A stretch of 64,000 nt of DNA, taken from the NCBI GenBank assembly GCA_949317995.1, contig OX439044.1, positions 30,390,733 through 30,454,732 of the forward strand, read 5' to 3'. Numbering within the stretch: the first letter of the stretch is position 1; each line of letters opens with the position of its first letter. The notes beneath the pieces are model-generated. The model was not told the origin of the DNA. It did not search any database and was given only the letters and a program-made list of their open reading frames with translations. This document shows, one piece after another, positions 45,301-56,862 of this stretch. The position numbers and the translations under genes were made by a program. Origin of the DNA: Acholoe squamosa. Lineage: Eukaryota; Annelida; Polychaeta; Phyllodocida; Polynoidae.

Positions 45301-48300
45301 AGAGGTTTCATACCACGACCAGAACCACAGGATCAAAAAGGTCGGCCTGGATCAGATTCTACACCAAAGGTGATAATCCTATTGAGGGTAATAAAGAAGA
45401 GTATACAGAAGAGAGGAGAGGAGGGATAGAGATAGAATGGGATTTTTCTCACACGTGTATAACTGTTTATATATGCATGCATACCTTTACCACTCACTAT
45501 ACCACAGAATCATTCTAACCCTCAATTTACCAGTCCTGTCTGTCTTTTCAGTCCCTTTATTCCACAAACCAATCACTTAGTCAATTATCCGACACATTGG
45601 CATGGGTATTAGAATAGAGAAGCACCTGTATACATAAGAATAAAACAACTTCTGTTATGTGCAGATAGGTTAGCATTCATTTTATAGATGTAATTCTTTG
45701 ATTTCAACCACTGATCTATCTTATATATACTTCTCTAGGACCAATCAAATAGGTTAAGGTTTGAAATAAGCATAGGTTTAACTCTTCTTCTACCAGATTC
45801 TACATAAATATAGGTTTATAAAAACCAAATAATCTTAGACCTTATTAAGGCGGAAATTTTGTGAATGGACTATGATGTGGGCTTTCAGAAACTGAATTAA
45901 TTTTCTATATATTCCAATTATGAGTGAAGTTGTGATGGAATATGCTGTCTCAAAAATCAAAAAGTGAGACACCCCTATTAGTGTACAGAGGCCCTTATTG
46001 AAGAGATATTGCATTATTAATAATGCTGGTAAATGAAACGATCATGCAATGCTATCAATTTTCAAATTGAAATATCTTAGTTAAAAATTAATCTTTTAAG
46101 ATAAAATAAACTGCATGTGTTAGATTATTTCTATGACTTATCAGATTTTTCACTGGAAAGCTATTCAGGAAAAAGGTTTTTTCCTGTTACCATGGGAACA
46201 GGAAGAAACGTGGATTTGACCCATAATGCATCAGAATATGTGCTTGATTTTGTCACCAACGTTTTCCTCATGAAAAAATAGCCTAAGTCAGTTTATACCC
46301 AAAAAATGATAATATTTATCATTTTTCACATTTCCCCCCTTGATATTGCTCAAATCATTCCACTCAAAAGTAAAACCCATCCATGTTCACCTGCCTACCA
46401 TCAAGTGGGAAATATCCATACAGCCTAATGGATTGGACTGCCCAGAGAGAATATACCATAGAGCAGGTCCCCAAAATATCACCTGCTTTTCACCTGCTTT
46501 GCAAAAATGCGCGTCCGGTAAAGCACAGTAAACTCGCAAAAATGTGTGATTGGTAGAAGAAGAGTTAAGCTGCAAACTAGGTATCTGGGTATTGCAAATA
46601 ATGTGGGATGGGGGAATTCGTGAACGTACATACCTTCTTGCTATATCTAAGCCTGTACTAAATTGATATCTACTGCACATTTATAAATGACTTGTGAAAT
46701 GGGAGACTCAAATTTAATATTCATTTACATGATGCTACATCTTCAATTTCAAACAATGCTATCCATAACTAATGAATTGGGCGAGTATTAGGGCTATTGA
46801 TGTAATTTAAGGCATGTTAATTATTAAGATATGACTTCATCTAAAATGAGGCTGTTAAGATTCTTTAACCCTTACGTGCCCAGAACTATTAGGAAGGACC
46901 CACTTTTTTCTGTGTGATATTACTATTTTTGAAGATGATGCACCACGTGGATAACTCCACATTGGATATGTTTCATATCATATATCCTTGAAGCTATTGT
47001 GGTGGGCTTTGGAATAAAGTGGGTAGCAACATTCTATTAGTGAACTGTCATGGTTGCCATGGCAACAGAATCAACAAACATCTCTCTAGGTGAGTTTGAG
47101 TGAAGACTTGATCATGTAAACCTGGCACATGTCAGTTTGGTTGATCGATTCTTGCCCCTTCTTTGATGCTTCATCAGATAATACCACTACATACCACAAG
47201 AGTATGGTCAGGGCTTTTGTTGACATGTTTAGTTTTGGGAAGATATTGGTAACTATGGCAACGGAATCAACAAAATCAGAAAGAAAGACACATTTTCCAC
47301 CATTTTCTCACTTTATTAGTCCAATTCTAACATGTATTCAGCAGGAAATGACATCTATTATACATCCTACCTAGATACACCCCTAGATTCCAATGATAGG
47401 GTATGTTGCCATGGAAACTCTGACTGGAACCCATCATACTATCAACATTGTATGCTGTAATAGGTATCATTTTTTTCGAATAGATGTTAGAAACAGGCCA
47501 CTGATGTGTAAGAAAAGTAAAAAAAGTCTGTTTTTCTGTTGGGTTTGTTGATTCCGTTGCCATGGTAACCACAAGAGTTCACTAATAGAATGTTGCTACC
47601 TACTTTATCATAAAGCCCAACACAATACCTTCAAGGAAATGTCATACGAAGCATAGTCCATCTGGGGTTTTCCACCTGTTATATCATCTTCAAAAAATTA
47701 CACCAAAAAAGGGGCTCCTTCCTCCTAGTTCTGGATAGTGGCCAATACCTGCCTCCACCACTAGTTGGCAAAAAATGTCAGATGATTATTTCCATTGCTT
47801 GATTCAAATTACTCTGAAAGCCCTTCTATTCGCTGAATATAAAATATGAGGACATCGACAAAGAGCTCATTGCAATTCACAAACCTTGGTATAGGATAGA
47901 GTGTTATGGACCTAATATTTATATGTCAAATCAATGGCCCATTTATATATGCATAAAAATAGCCATTTTCCACCATTTTCCGCCACTGGGCACCTAGGGG
48001 TTAAGTCACATTTTGGACCCTCCGTAATTGATTATCAACCCAACTGATTGTGTATTGATTACATTTCACTTACAACACTGTAGTACCTCGCGTATTAGGC
48101 GCACCTTGAATCATGCCAGACCATAAGGCACACCTGCAGCCAGATTTGGTCAGAATAATACAGTTCTATAGCAAAGAATCTTCGCCTATGAGGCGCACCG
48201 TGACTTCAGGCAGATTCTATAAGGCTAAGCAGGGTACTAAGTTTGCGTGTATGCCGCGCCTTTTGTGTGAGGTACTACAGTAGTGATTAATTTGAAAGAC

Positions 48301-51300
48301 AGTAAAACCCGTTATTTTTTAGATATAATTATTCCTCTAAATATTATTCGACAAGTAAAAACCGCTCTGGTCTAGATATAATCATTCTGAATATCATTCT
48401 TGAAAATTTGATGAAGGACATTAATTCAAAAGAGCATAGGATTCGCTGTAGATTTTTATAATGCTACCAGATGTTCCTTCATCTGCCTAGTTTTTGCCTA
48501 TAAAAAGTAAAACTTTATTGGCAGGCAGAGGTAACTGCAGATGTAGTCAGACGCCTTGGAGCTGGGACAAGACAGTTGCCAGTGAAGAAAGATGAGCTTC
48601 AAGCAAAACTGAAAGAGCTGACTGACCTGAATGATCAGATAAATGAATACGATCAGGCGCCAATTACTACGTCCACACAATCAGGCGATGCCGGCAAGAA
48701 GGTATGTTAGGAATGAACCTCCTCTTGTGGTCGAACAGTCCCAATTAAGATATTTCAATGAGCTAAAAGATTCAAAAAGTAACTTATCTTGGAGTGCCTG
48801 CAATATAATTCTCATACAATATATAATACAAATAATAAGATTATGATAACCCATTATTCAAAGAGGGGAATCACGAGACCGACAGAAAGAAATGCATTTC
48901 CCTAGAGATTCGAATTCCTGTCAGTAAACTTAAAAATAATGAATCTTTCAGAACCTGGGATCAGCTGCTCCTAAGACGGTGAACAAATATGGGGTAACCA
49001 AGGCCACACCTCACACGATCAAGGGGCTCAGGAAATACCAGTCAAAGCTAACCCAGAGGTGTGAGAAACTAGCTAGTGAGATCCAAGCTATGGAGGTAGA
49101 CCTTCCTCAGATCAAGAAGCTTGTAAGTGTTTTTCTAGAGTAAGACCATTCTTCTATATATGGCTACCATAGAATTGCTGACGTGCTTCAACTTAGCAAA
49201 GCAGAACCGACCCTGAAATCTCTTTGACACTTTCTTTTTCTTCTTTTGACCTTTTTCCCTAAAAAGTTCCCAATTAAAGATAAACATACAAAGGGGATGG
49301 TCCACCTCTAACTGATTAGTTTCTTTCTGCTTTGAAAAGTTATGAAAATGCAATTTTCTCCAAAGACCTGCAAATATGAAGACACAGTTCTGAATGTCCT
49401 CAATTGGAGAAAATAGATTCACCAATGTATGGCATATGGCTGTTTGTGATTGTTACTCCAAGCCGAAATTGCTCGTTCATCGAGATTTAGCTAGACGCGA
49501 GCATATCTCTTTAAAAACAGGAGAAGAGCTGTAGCAAAGATAGTGAGGAAGAAAACAAAAAGTTTCATCAGCTTGGGCGTTAATCTTAAACAATGCCAGA
49601 ACAATATTATCAGATCTATTTTGATCTTTGATCGTACCTGTCTTTTACACAACAGATCGAAAAAGATGCTAAGGTGAATAGGGCCCGCAGGAATTACCAG
49701 AAGAACAAGGACAAGTTTACACACAGTATCTTTCAAAGGTAATCAATTTTGGTAATGCTGAAGTATGTCCATGGTATAATTATCTAGATATCGTAACCAT
49801 ATCAAAGGGGGCCAAGGATAAATGTTTCAAAATTAGGGAACCTTATATTAACCACACCTGCCTACTTAAGGCATACCATACTGCTGGGGGGGGGGCTATT
49901 TCCTAACATGGAAGAGCTGGAATTATTATGCGAGCCCAACCAGAAGCATTCTGTATGACTCCATTATGGTCTTGTTGTACATAGCCATCATGGCAATCAT
50001 CCATCTTTAAATTCCAGTATAAAGTCAACCCTCCCCTTGTAATGTAAATGTAATTTTGGACGACTCCTCAGCATGACTGTAGGCCTTCTCTGGGCTAATT
50101 TTGAGTCCTTGGCTTAAGTTGGAGGAGGCATTTGTGTCAGATATAATAAGCCAATAAAAACATTTGCAACAACTTTTCTGGCTGTGTAGTTGTAGCATCT
50201 TAAAAACACCTTCCTGACACAGAACTATTCAAATCTGGTTTTGCAGAATTTAGATTCACATGGCAAAACAATCAACCACGTTACTTTTAAAATTATGATA
50301 ATCACATTGCCTGGGAATTGTGGATATATGCATATATGAATGTAAAAATTTTCTTCATTCTTTGTTTTCCTGAATAACAGTATCAGATATGGAAGGCTTG
50401 ATGATCTTGCAGTGATGACTGCAGCATTGGATATGGAAGAAGTAAGCATCACCAATTTAGTTGAGGAGAAAAGCAATTATCCTCCAATCCACATGGCTCT
50501 GGTGAGAGACCAACAAGACATTGTAGAATTCTTACTGAATCATAGTGGTAGAGATATGGCAATGAAAAGTGTAGAAACAGAGGAGTGTGATGATCTGACC
50601 CCATTTTATATTGCTGTGCAGCATGGAAAAGCAAAAAACGTTGAACTACTTCTCGATGTGCTGACTCCTGAAGACCGGCGGGAGTATATAAATACAAAGG
50701 TGTACAATAAAGCTTATGAAAAGACATATTACAATGAGCTGCCTCTGGCTGCAGGCCTCTGGTCTGCAGCTGGCAGTAGTGACCTGACAGAAATAAGTGC
50801 AATGTTGGACTGCTTAGTTCAGAATGGAGCACAACTTGACTTGAAAACTGATGATGGTGGAGACACCCTTTTGCACCTGATAGTGGCACAGTCTTGTGAG
50901 TCTGCAGAACACATAGATTATTTCAGGAAGTTTCTAAAGCAGCCCTTCACCAAAGCAGCTGGGGTCTGGTACAATGAACGTTCACCTCAGAAGAAGAAAC
51001 TACCCGTTAAGACATCTCAAGTGCGTGGCATCAAGAGGCTGATGTACTTAAAAAACAAGATGGGTTTCACACCATTGACTCTGGCAGCACAACTTGAATC
51101 ACCACTGTATACAGATCTCATCAGGTGGAGGGATGTCATGAGGTTCCCAGATCCAAAACTTGGACAGCAGTTCTCCAACCTGGATGTCTATGATGTGACC
51201 AATGTCACAAGTCTCAAGTATTTCCCAAAGAAAGGCTTAGTGTATAATGAAAAGTCGGTTATGCATGTGCTCGCACACAATAACCTTGACATCACACAGG

Positions 51301-52397
51301 CACTTTGGGATGAAGATATCTCCACAATGGAACCACTGAAGTCTATCATAAGGCAGAAGTGGCAGCTCTATAGATATATATTCTACTTGTGGGGATTTAT
51401 CCATCTGCTCTTCATGTGTGTATTCACAGGTATTGTATTCCGTTTTGGACCAAAGAACCCACCTATTGTTGAAACAGATGTGACGATGGTGCCTACAACA
51501 AATTCAAGCAATGTTAGCTATGAAACAACAGGAATGCTTGAGTCTGGTTATTATGGGCCAGTTGAAGAAGGAAACCCATGGTTCATACTATTCGCCTCCT
51601 TACCACTAACATACATATTATTTGAAATAATTGACCATTGTACTGTGGGAGTACGCAATGTAAAGTACCATTATTCCTTAACTGGAAATGCTGTATATCG
51701 GGTGATCAGCTTGGTATTTTCATTGTTCACTCTAATCTGGATCATACTTCACATGGTCAAAAATGTCAACCAGGACATTATTCTCAGCATTGCACTGCTC
51801 TTTGGATGGCTATTGGGAATATTGTTCACAAGAACAATTAATTTTCCAAATCGGTCAAGCCAGATTGGGGCATTTTCCATTATGGTACAAAGAATGCTGT
51901 TTCATGACCTGTTTCCATTCCTCATCATTTCTTGCTTCATCTTGATTGCCTTTTCATCAGCCATTCATGCAACATTATTGCACACCAAGGAATCTGCAAC
52001 TGAACGCATCAAATTCAGGTCCACCTTCTTTGATATGCTTAAGTATTACTCAGCCCTGGATGATGGTCAAGATCACACATCATCAAGGGAAAAGGAGTTT
52101 GCTAAAGCAGTTCTGAGTGTGTATGGCATTATCAGTGTTGTCCTTCTTATTAACATGCTTATTGCAGCTATGAATAAGACATATGATATGGTTCGTGCAA
52201 CACACACTGATCTAGTGGTGCGACAAAGACTAGCCATTTTGTTGATGCTTGAACGGCGCCTGCCTTTTCAATGTCTGAGAGAAAGATCAGAGGCAAAGAT
52301 TGAAATACAAAAGCAGGAAAGGTTCTTGCAAGTTGTCAGTATGAAGGATTTGGCATCCATGGCCAGAAAAAGGGAAAGAATGAATAAAAATGGGAGG

Positions 52398-52400
<3 letters not shown>
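41909..52400 (+). CDS. TRPV-like cation channel A, eight coding exons
   Basis: Exons: 41909-42095, 42492-42610, 42832-42867, 44944-45369, 48525-48701, 48952-49122, 49656-49738 and 50381-52400. All junctions are GT-AG and the join stays in frame for about 1072 residues. Residues 1-400 are acidic, basic and coiled-coil-rich with no known domain. They include KPMTGVMEALFF, IPIGDSLKMM, MEKFYADIREIENII and a KPKPAKDAGP/TCRRGF basic linker. Ankyrin-type repeats follow at about 418-650 (GGDTLLHLIVAQ, MGFTPLTLAAQ). Six membrane segments run from about 727 to 1003, S6 reads LLINMLIAAMNKTYDMV, and a TRP-box-like helix follows (VVRQRLAILLMLERRL). TRPV channels are tetrameric plasma-membrane cation channels. 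TRPV-like is favoured over TRPC or TRPA by the ankyrin finger and TRP-box pattern; the stimulus is unknown. Two long introns (42868-44943 and 45370-48524) could hide small exons. Confidence 0.75.
42134..42314. repeat. (CT)n-rich microsatellite in intron 1
   Basis: CTCT and CTGTCT runs of about 180 bases, a strongly pyrimidine-rich plus strand just after the donor of coding exon 1. Open frames through it are artefacts. Confidence 0.95.
43404..43608. mobile_element. 205-bp inverted-repeat element, CCCCGCGTATAAGGCACA ends
   Basis: CGCGTATAAGGCACA at the left and TGTGCCTTATACGCG at the right are perfect inverted ends in intron 3 of channel A. A related sequence lies at 48078-48280. Non-coding. 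Confidence 0.65.
46865..48004. mobile_element. 1.14-kb long palindromic element in intron 4
   Basis: The ends TTAACCCTTACGTGCCCAG and CTGGGCACCTAGGGGTTAA are inverted. Most of the left arm (about 46880-47075) is mirrored at about 47545-47750, including GCAACATTCTATTAGTGAAC and GTTGCCATGGCAACAGAATC. A third GCAACGGAATCAACAAAATC copy lies between the arms. Non-coding. A transcript would form a long hairpin. Confidence 0.7.
48078..48280. mobile_element. 203-bp inverted-repeat element
   Basis: CTGTAGTACCTCGCG at the left is mirrored by TGTGAGGTACTACAG at the right. The interior has GGCGCACC and AAGGCACACC motifs shared with 43404-43608. It lies in intron 4, 74 bp after the palindromic element and about 245 bp before exon 5. 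Confidence 0.65.
50381..52400 (+). CDS. TRPV-like channel A, ankyrin and membrane exon
   Basis: A single 2020-base exon encodes the ankyrin repeats, all six membrane helices, the pore and the C-terminus. S1 is near residue 730 (WQLYRYIFYLWGFIHLL), S2 near NPWFILFASLPLTYILF, S3 AVYRVISLVFSLFTLIW, S4 ILSIALLFGWLLGILF, S5 LFPFLIISCFILIAF. The pore loop at about 945-965 reads FFDMLKYYSALDDGQD, where TRPV channels normally have a GMGD/E-type filter. The acceptor at 50380 completes a Ser codon split with exon 7. The stop is TGA at 52398-52400, directly followed by a TA/TG array. An alternative donor (GGGAG/GTGAAT) overlaps the stop region. Confidence 0.88.

Positions 52401-52401
<1 letters not shown>

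Positions 52402-52486
<85 letters not shown>
52402..52486. repeat. (TA)n(TG)n array directly after the stop of channel A
   Basis: About 20 TA units pass into about 22 TG units within a few bases of the TGA stop, so the array lies in the presumed 3' untranslated region. Confidence 0.95.
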
Positions 52487-52488
<2 letters not shown>

Positions 52489-55312
52489 TGGAAAACAGAT
52501 TTCTTATTGAATGTGCATCCAGGAGTAATGGTCTAAATGTGTCATCATATATTATTATGTTACGGTTGCTATGTTCATCTATATTATAGATAATATTCAG
52601 GAGCTTTGTTTCTTTAATAGCATTACCAAAGGTGGGCCAAATGCCCATTGGAGGGCATTTCAATGGGTTTTCAGGAACTTGATGGTCCCTTTTTTTAAAG
52701 AGTTTATTGATATTTTTCTATGATAAGAGGAACCCTTTTGGGATTTGAGCTGAAGTCACCTTGTTTATAACACTGTTATATACTTTATAGTAAATGGGGG
52801 ATCCCAGAATCTTTTCACTATATAATTATTAGAAAAATCATACTTGCCTTGACTTTGACTTGGTTTTTGATGTCAATTCTGTAAATTACACGTCCAGGTA
52901 CCCCTATGTGCTTATTTTTATACATGTGTGACTAAAATTAATCATTTTATACAACATTCTGCATGATAAATGCTAATCTTGTGGGTCCATGACTCGTATA
53001 TGAATTTTATAGCAATATTCTCCAAATTGCATACCATGAAGTTGATAGAAAGATAGAACTTACAATTAATTCAACATAGAATTACATTATGGTAATGCTA
53101 CTTTTAAACAAATTAAGTATATAGATAGTGTATGGATAGTGTATGGAATAATCATAGGAGATAATTGCCAATGTCATAGACCGTACTTTAAAGGCTCACC
53201 CTATTAGAATCCTTAAGGATTAATCATACAAGCATATGACATTGTATGTAAAAGGTTTTGGATAAACAATGTGATGTGACATGTGAGTCAGGTAGTACGT
53301 ATCAATGTATAGTGTTTTTTTCTCTGGTGCTTCCTTTATAAACATGGACACCAGAACTTGAACTACCACTTTATTCCCTAACAGTGGGAAGGCAACACGC
53401 CAATGTAAGGTGAATAATACATCGCATTGTCATTCTTGTATTTAGATGTAACTGTACTATTTGTATCCAATAAAATTACTGTAATACCCCATGTATAACA
53501 CGCGCCTCACATAATATTTACTAGATTTGGATTTGGATCAGCTTAGTACCAATCTAATGTATGCCATCCTTCACTGTAAAAAGTATTCCCTAAATTTAGC
53601 GTGAAATATTACCGTGACTCCCTGTAATTGAAAGAACTGTGATATCACCTATAATAATGGTTTTTCCCTGACATACATCTCTTTATGGTACAATGTTGTA
53701 AGATGAGATCAGTTCACAGCAAAAACCCTTAAAGTGTAGTTTGTTTGGATGATGCTGGATGACACGCTATGATCATGGAGCTCTATCTTCATGCTCTGAC
53801 TGATGAGTTCATGGAGAAGTAGTATATGCCAATTCTCTGATAATATGCAATTATTATTGAAAAATTAGTTGGAGTAAACTTATTGGTAATGCATAATGAC
53901 TTTTTCTAGACATGTTTATTGTATATACTTAGAACTGAAGAGTGTCTTTCCAAAATGGGAAAAAAAATTCCATTCCAGATTTTGGGCACGTACCTATCTT
54001 TGTAGCAATGCTCTGAAGCTAATTTCAGAATGTTCATTTGTCTCTTTTTCAAAAATGGTATTTATTGCATTTAGGAATCAAACTCTTCAGTGGTAATTTA
54101 TAGTGGACCCATACCAAGTATTTCAAAATGTGAATTTAGAACACCACTCTCACTGACATAAATGAACATACATCCAGTCCATAGACAGTAGACCAAGGAT
54201 TCAGGCAGCACAGTCCCCTAATACTGGTCATTGTCTACTCCTGGACACTCTCACTTTATATACTTGAATCGTGGATCATGTCTATACTGAAGAATGATTC
54301 AACGATGTGTAAGAGGCTGCCTAAATAAGCCTAACATCATAATTAAGAAATGGTGAATCATCATAAAAATATGGTGAGTCCCTGTTCACTGCACAGGAAA
54401 TTTGAGAGCAACAGTGAACACCAAAAATTAATAATCGGAACCCCGGACATCTGCCGTTGCCAGGGATTCACATTTTTTAAGGAAGTATTTTCACTGACAT
54501 GGCATATCCTCAAATTTGGCTGTTGCTATAATAAGCCACACCATGGGTTCATCCTCACATAATATAAGGTAACTTCACATAATTATAAGCAAGTGGTATT
54601 TAAAGTAGGACTTGCACTAGAGTAAAACAATTCACATGCCATCTAAATTCTGTCGCCATTAGAAATGACAACAGAATACCTTATAATGCAATTCATTTTT
54701 AGACACAGTGTCTCATCAAAATTCAAGTAAGAATATTTAAAGTCCATTGCAGCTCTCACATACTAGGACCTTTAGCACGGAAAACATTTTCTTTACATTA
54801 AAGGTTGAAGAAATTTGAAGGACGAAATGTTAAGAATACACTCAGAATATAATTGTATTCTTTGGAGTCGCAAAAGTAATTCTACAGAGGTATTACGCTT
54901 GAGTAGGATTAGTCACAGAGTGTGCTTTATCATTATATCCCAGTGCTGCCATCTAGTGTAAAGATAGCTCATTAGATTTATACAACTCTGCATTTGGAAA
55001 TGTGATAGTACGATGTATAATGGCTGTGATAGTGTACTGGTTTTCTCTTTACCAATACCAATGACAGAAAACAGTAGCAAAGTACAGAGGCATTTGTTGA
55101 CTTAAATGACCATGACTATAGGATAACTCTGCATATGTTAGAAGCCATACGCCGACAGAGGCCTAGTGGACTATGGATATTAGGACCAATATAAAAATCT
55201 ATAGTTGTACAGTCACATTGCGATAATCATATGTGACAAGATACAATTCTGGTATTAGTATAGCATTAACTCATTTGGTAGCACTGAATGCACCTTAAGG
55301 CATGTGTCCAAG
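52487..55312. other. 3' flank/intergenic, one small repeat element
   Basis: AATAAA-type signals are scattered (for example near 53469) and could end the channel A transcript. No exon is supported; one small inverted-repeat element lies at 53936-54089. Confidence 0.35.
53936..54089. mobile_element. 154-bp inverted-repeat element
   Basis: It begins TGAAGAGTGTCTTTCCAAAA and ends TTTAGGAATCAAACTCTTCA, a short and diverged relative of the element at 23453-24160. Confidence 0.55.
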
Positions 55313-55449
55313 CCCTGACACAGCTCACCATGGCAGTACCAGCAGAACCAGCATCCCCATATATCGATCCACACAGTCAGCCAGCACTTCTAAGTCAGCC
55401 TCTGGAGAGAAAGGGTGTCTAGAACTGCTTTCTAGCTGTCTATTCAGGG
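55313..55449 (+). other. candidate 5' exon of TRPV-like gene B
   Basis: A 137-base block with a CCAAG acceptor and a strong GGG/GTATGT donor, matching 38940-39055. One frame is open across it (encoding P-D-T-A-H-H-G-S-T-S-R) but is not conserved as protein in the other copy, which suits an untranslated exon. A role as a terminal exon of channel A is the alternative. Confidence 0.35.
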
Positions 55450-56543
55450 GTATGTACATTTTAACCGTACCTCTACATACATTCACAGACATGACACAGT
55501 CATGTCCTAAATGATATTACAGATGGATAGCATAAAGCGTAGTGTCAAGGGTTTAGTAGTTCTATTTCCGTTTTGGAACCTCCCATTCATTCGTCCCAAC
55601 CCAGGGCCACTGGTCTAAACATAAACATTTGACAACATTCCCCCTCTTCATACAAAAGCCTCACTCCCCACTCCCATCAATTCACTTGTAATGTATTAGG
55701 ATGTATGCCTTTGTAGAACAGTAGGCAGATTACACTAACTACATGTATAAGGTAATTATTTAACTGCTGTCACCAAGACCTTCTTTGCTCCGTGCGGCAC
55801 TAGGACCATGCAGAGGCCGTGAAGCTCACTGGTATCAGGATAATTTTCTATAATTAGTTTACTAGAATATTGGGATTCCTATCTATTGTAGCCATTACTG
55901 AAGCTGGTTCCCACCTCTTAACAATGATAACAGCTATCTGATGGGTACTACTCCCCCCCCCCCGAGAGGACTGCAGTGAATAGCTGGTGTTATTTCATTG
56001 GCTGATAATTAAGCCAGCTAAGTCGGTATATACGCCGGGCTCCTGACCATGTATTCAGTGTCAACAGAAAATTGACATAATGGTATCAAACATAAGAGAC
56101 GCTTTATTATCTGCTAGTCACAGGCTATGGGGGGAGGTAAGGTGGTGAGTGATTGAGTGAGAAATGTATGGAAAATGCAACAGTTAAGGCTATATTCATG
56201 TAGAGAAAGTCGAGGTACAGAGAATTTGGTAACACAGTAGTAGTTCAAGGGAACAAGATTTAGTATTATTCATAGTTAAGTTATAGTAAGAGATGATGGT
56301 GAAAGCTAAAGTCTATATATTGCAGAGAAATGGCAAGGATAAAATCACAGACAAGGGGGAAGGTGCACAGAATAATATTCTAGAAAACCCCAGGATGGAA
56401 AGGGGATTGATTTTATTTAATCAGGTGAATAGTAGGCCTAACTCAGTTTTATATGGTCCTAGTTGCTATCAAATTCCACCCAACACATGCCTTTGAAAAT
56501 GAATCCTTGTATACGGCTCTGTATTATGACAAAACCTCTATTA
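55450..56543. other. inferred upstream intron of gene B, no feature seen
   Basis: Nothing supported apart from a short C-run near 55952. Confidence 0.3.
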
Positions 56544-56862
56544 GGGAGTGGTCATTATTTATCAACAGGGGGGGATGGTGGGTTTTTCGCGCGGATGCGC
56601 GAAAATTTTTTACGCCCCCCCTCGACGGCAGTAAAAAAAATTTGCGCCCCCCCCGCGCCGGAGGCGCGGAGAGTTTTCGCACCCCCTCTTTGATCTATAG
56701 TAGCGCGCGGGCTTTTTTGCTAAAAAGAGGGTAAATTTTTTTAGCCCCCCCCCTCAAGAGGGGTCAAAATTTGTTTAGCCCCCCCTCGAGAGGGGTCAGA
56801 ATTTTTTACGCCCCCCCTCAAACCCACCACCTCCCCCCTGTTGATAATAAATGACCACTCCC
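56544..56862. mobile_element. 319-bp Harbinger-like MITE with TTA target duplication
   Basis: Long inverted ends of about 45 bases start GGGAGTGGTCATTATTTATC and end ATAAATGACCACTCCC, with TTA on both sides (56541-56543 and 56863-56865). GGG-type ends and a 3-base TTA duplication are typical of PIF/Harbinger-derived MITEs. The interior is CCCCCCTC-rich with GCGCGGATGCGCG-like palindromes. Confidence 0.75.

Noticed and set aside
50449-50889. Minus-strand 146-codon frame
   Set aside because: Lies antisense to the channel A ankyrin exon; a shadow of real coding sequence.
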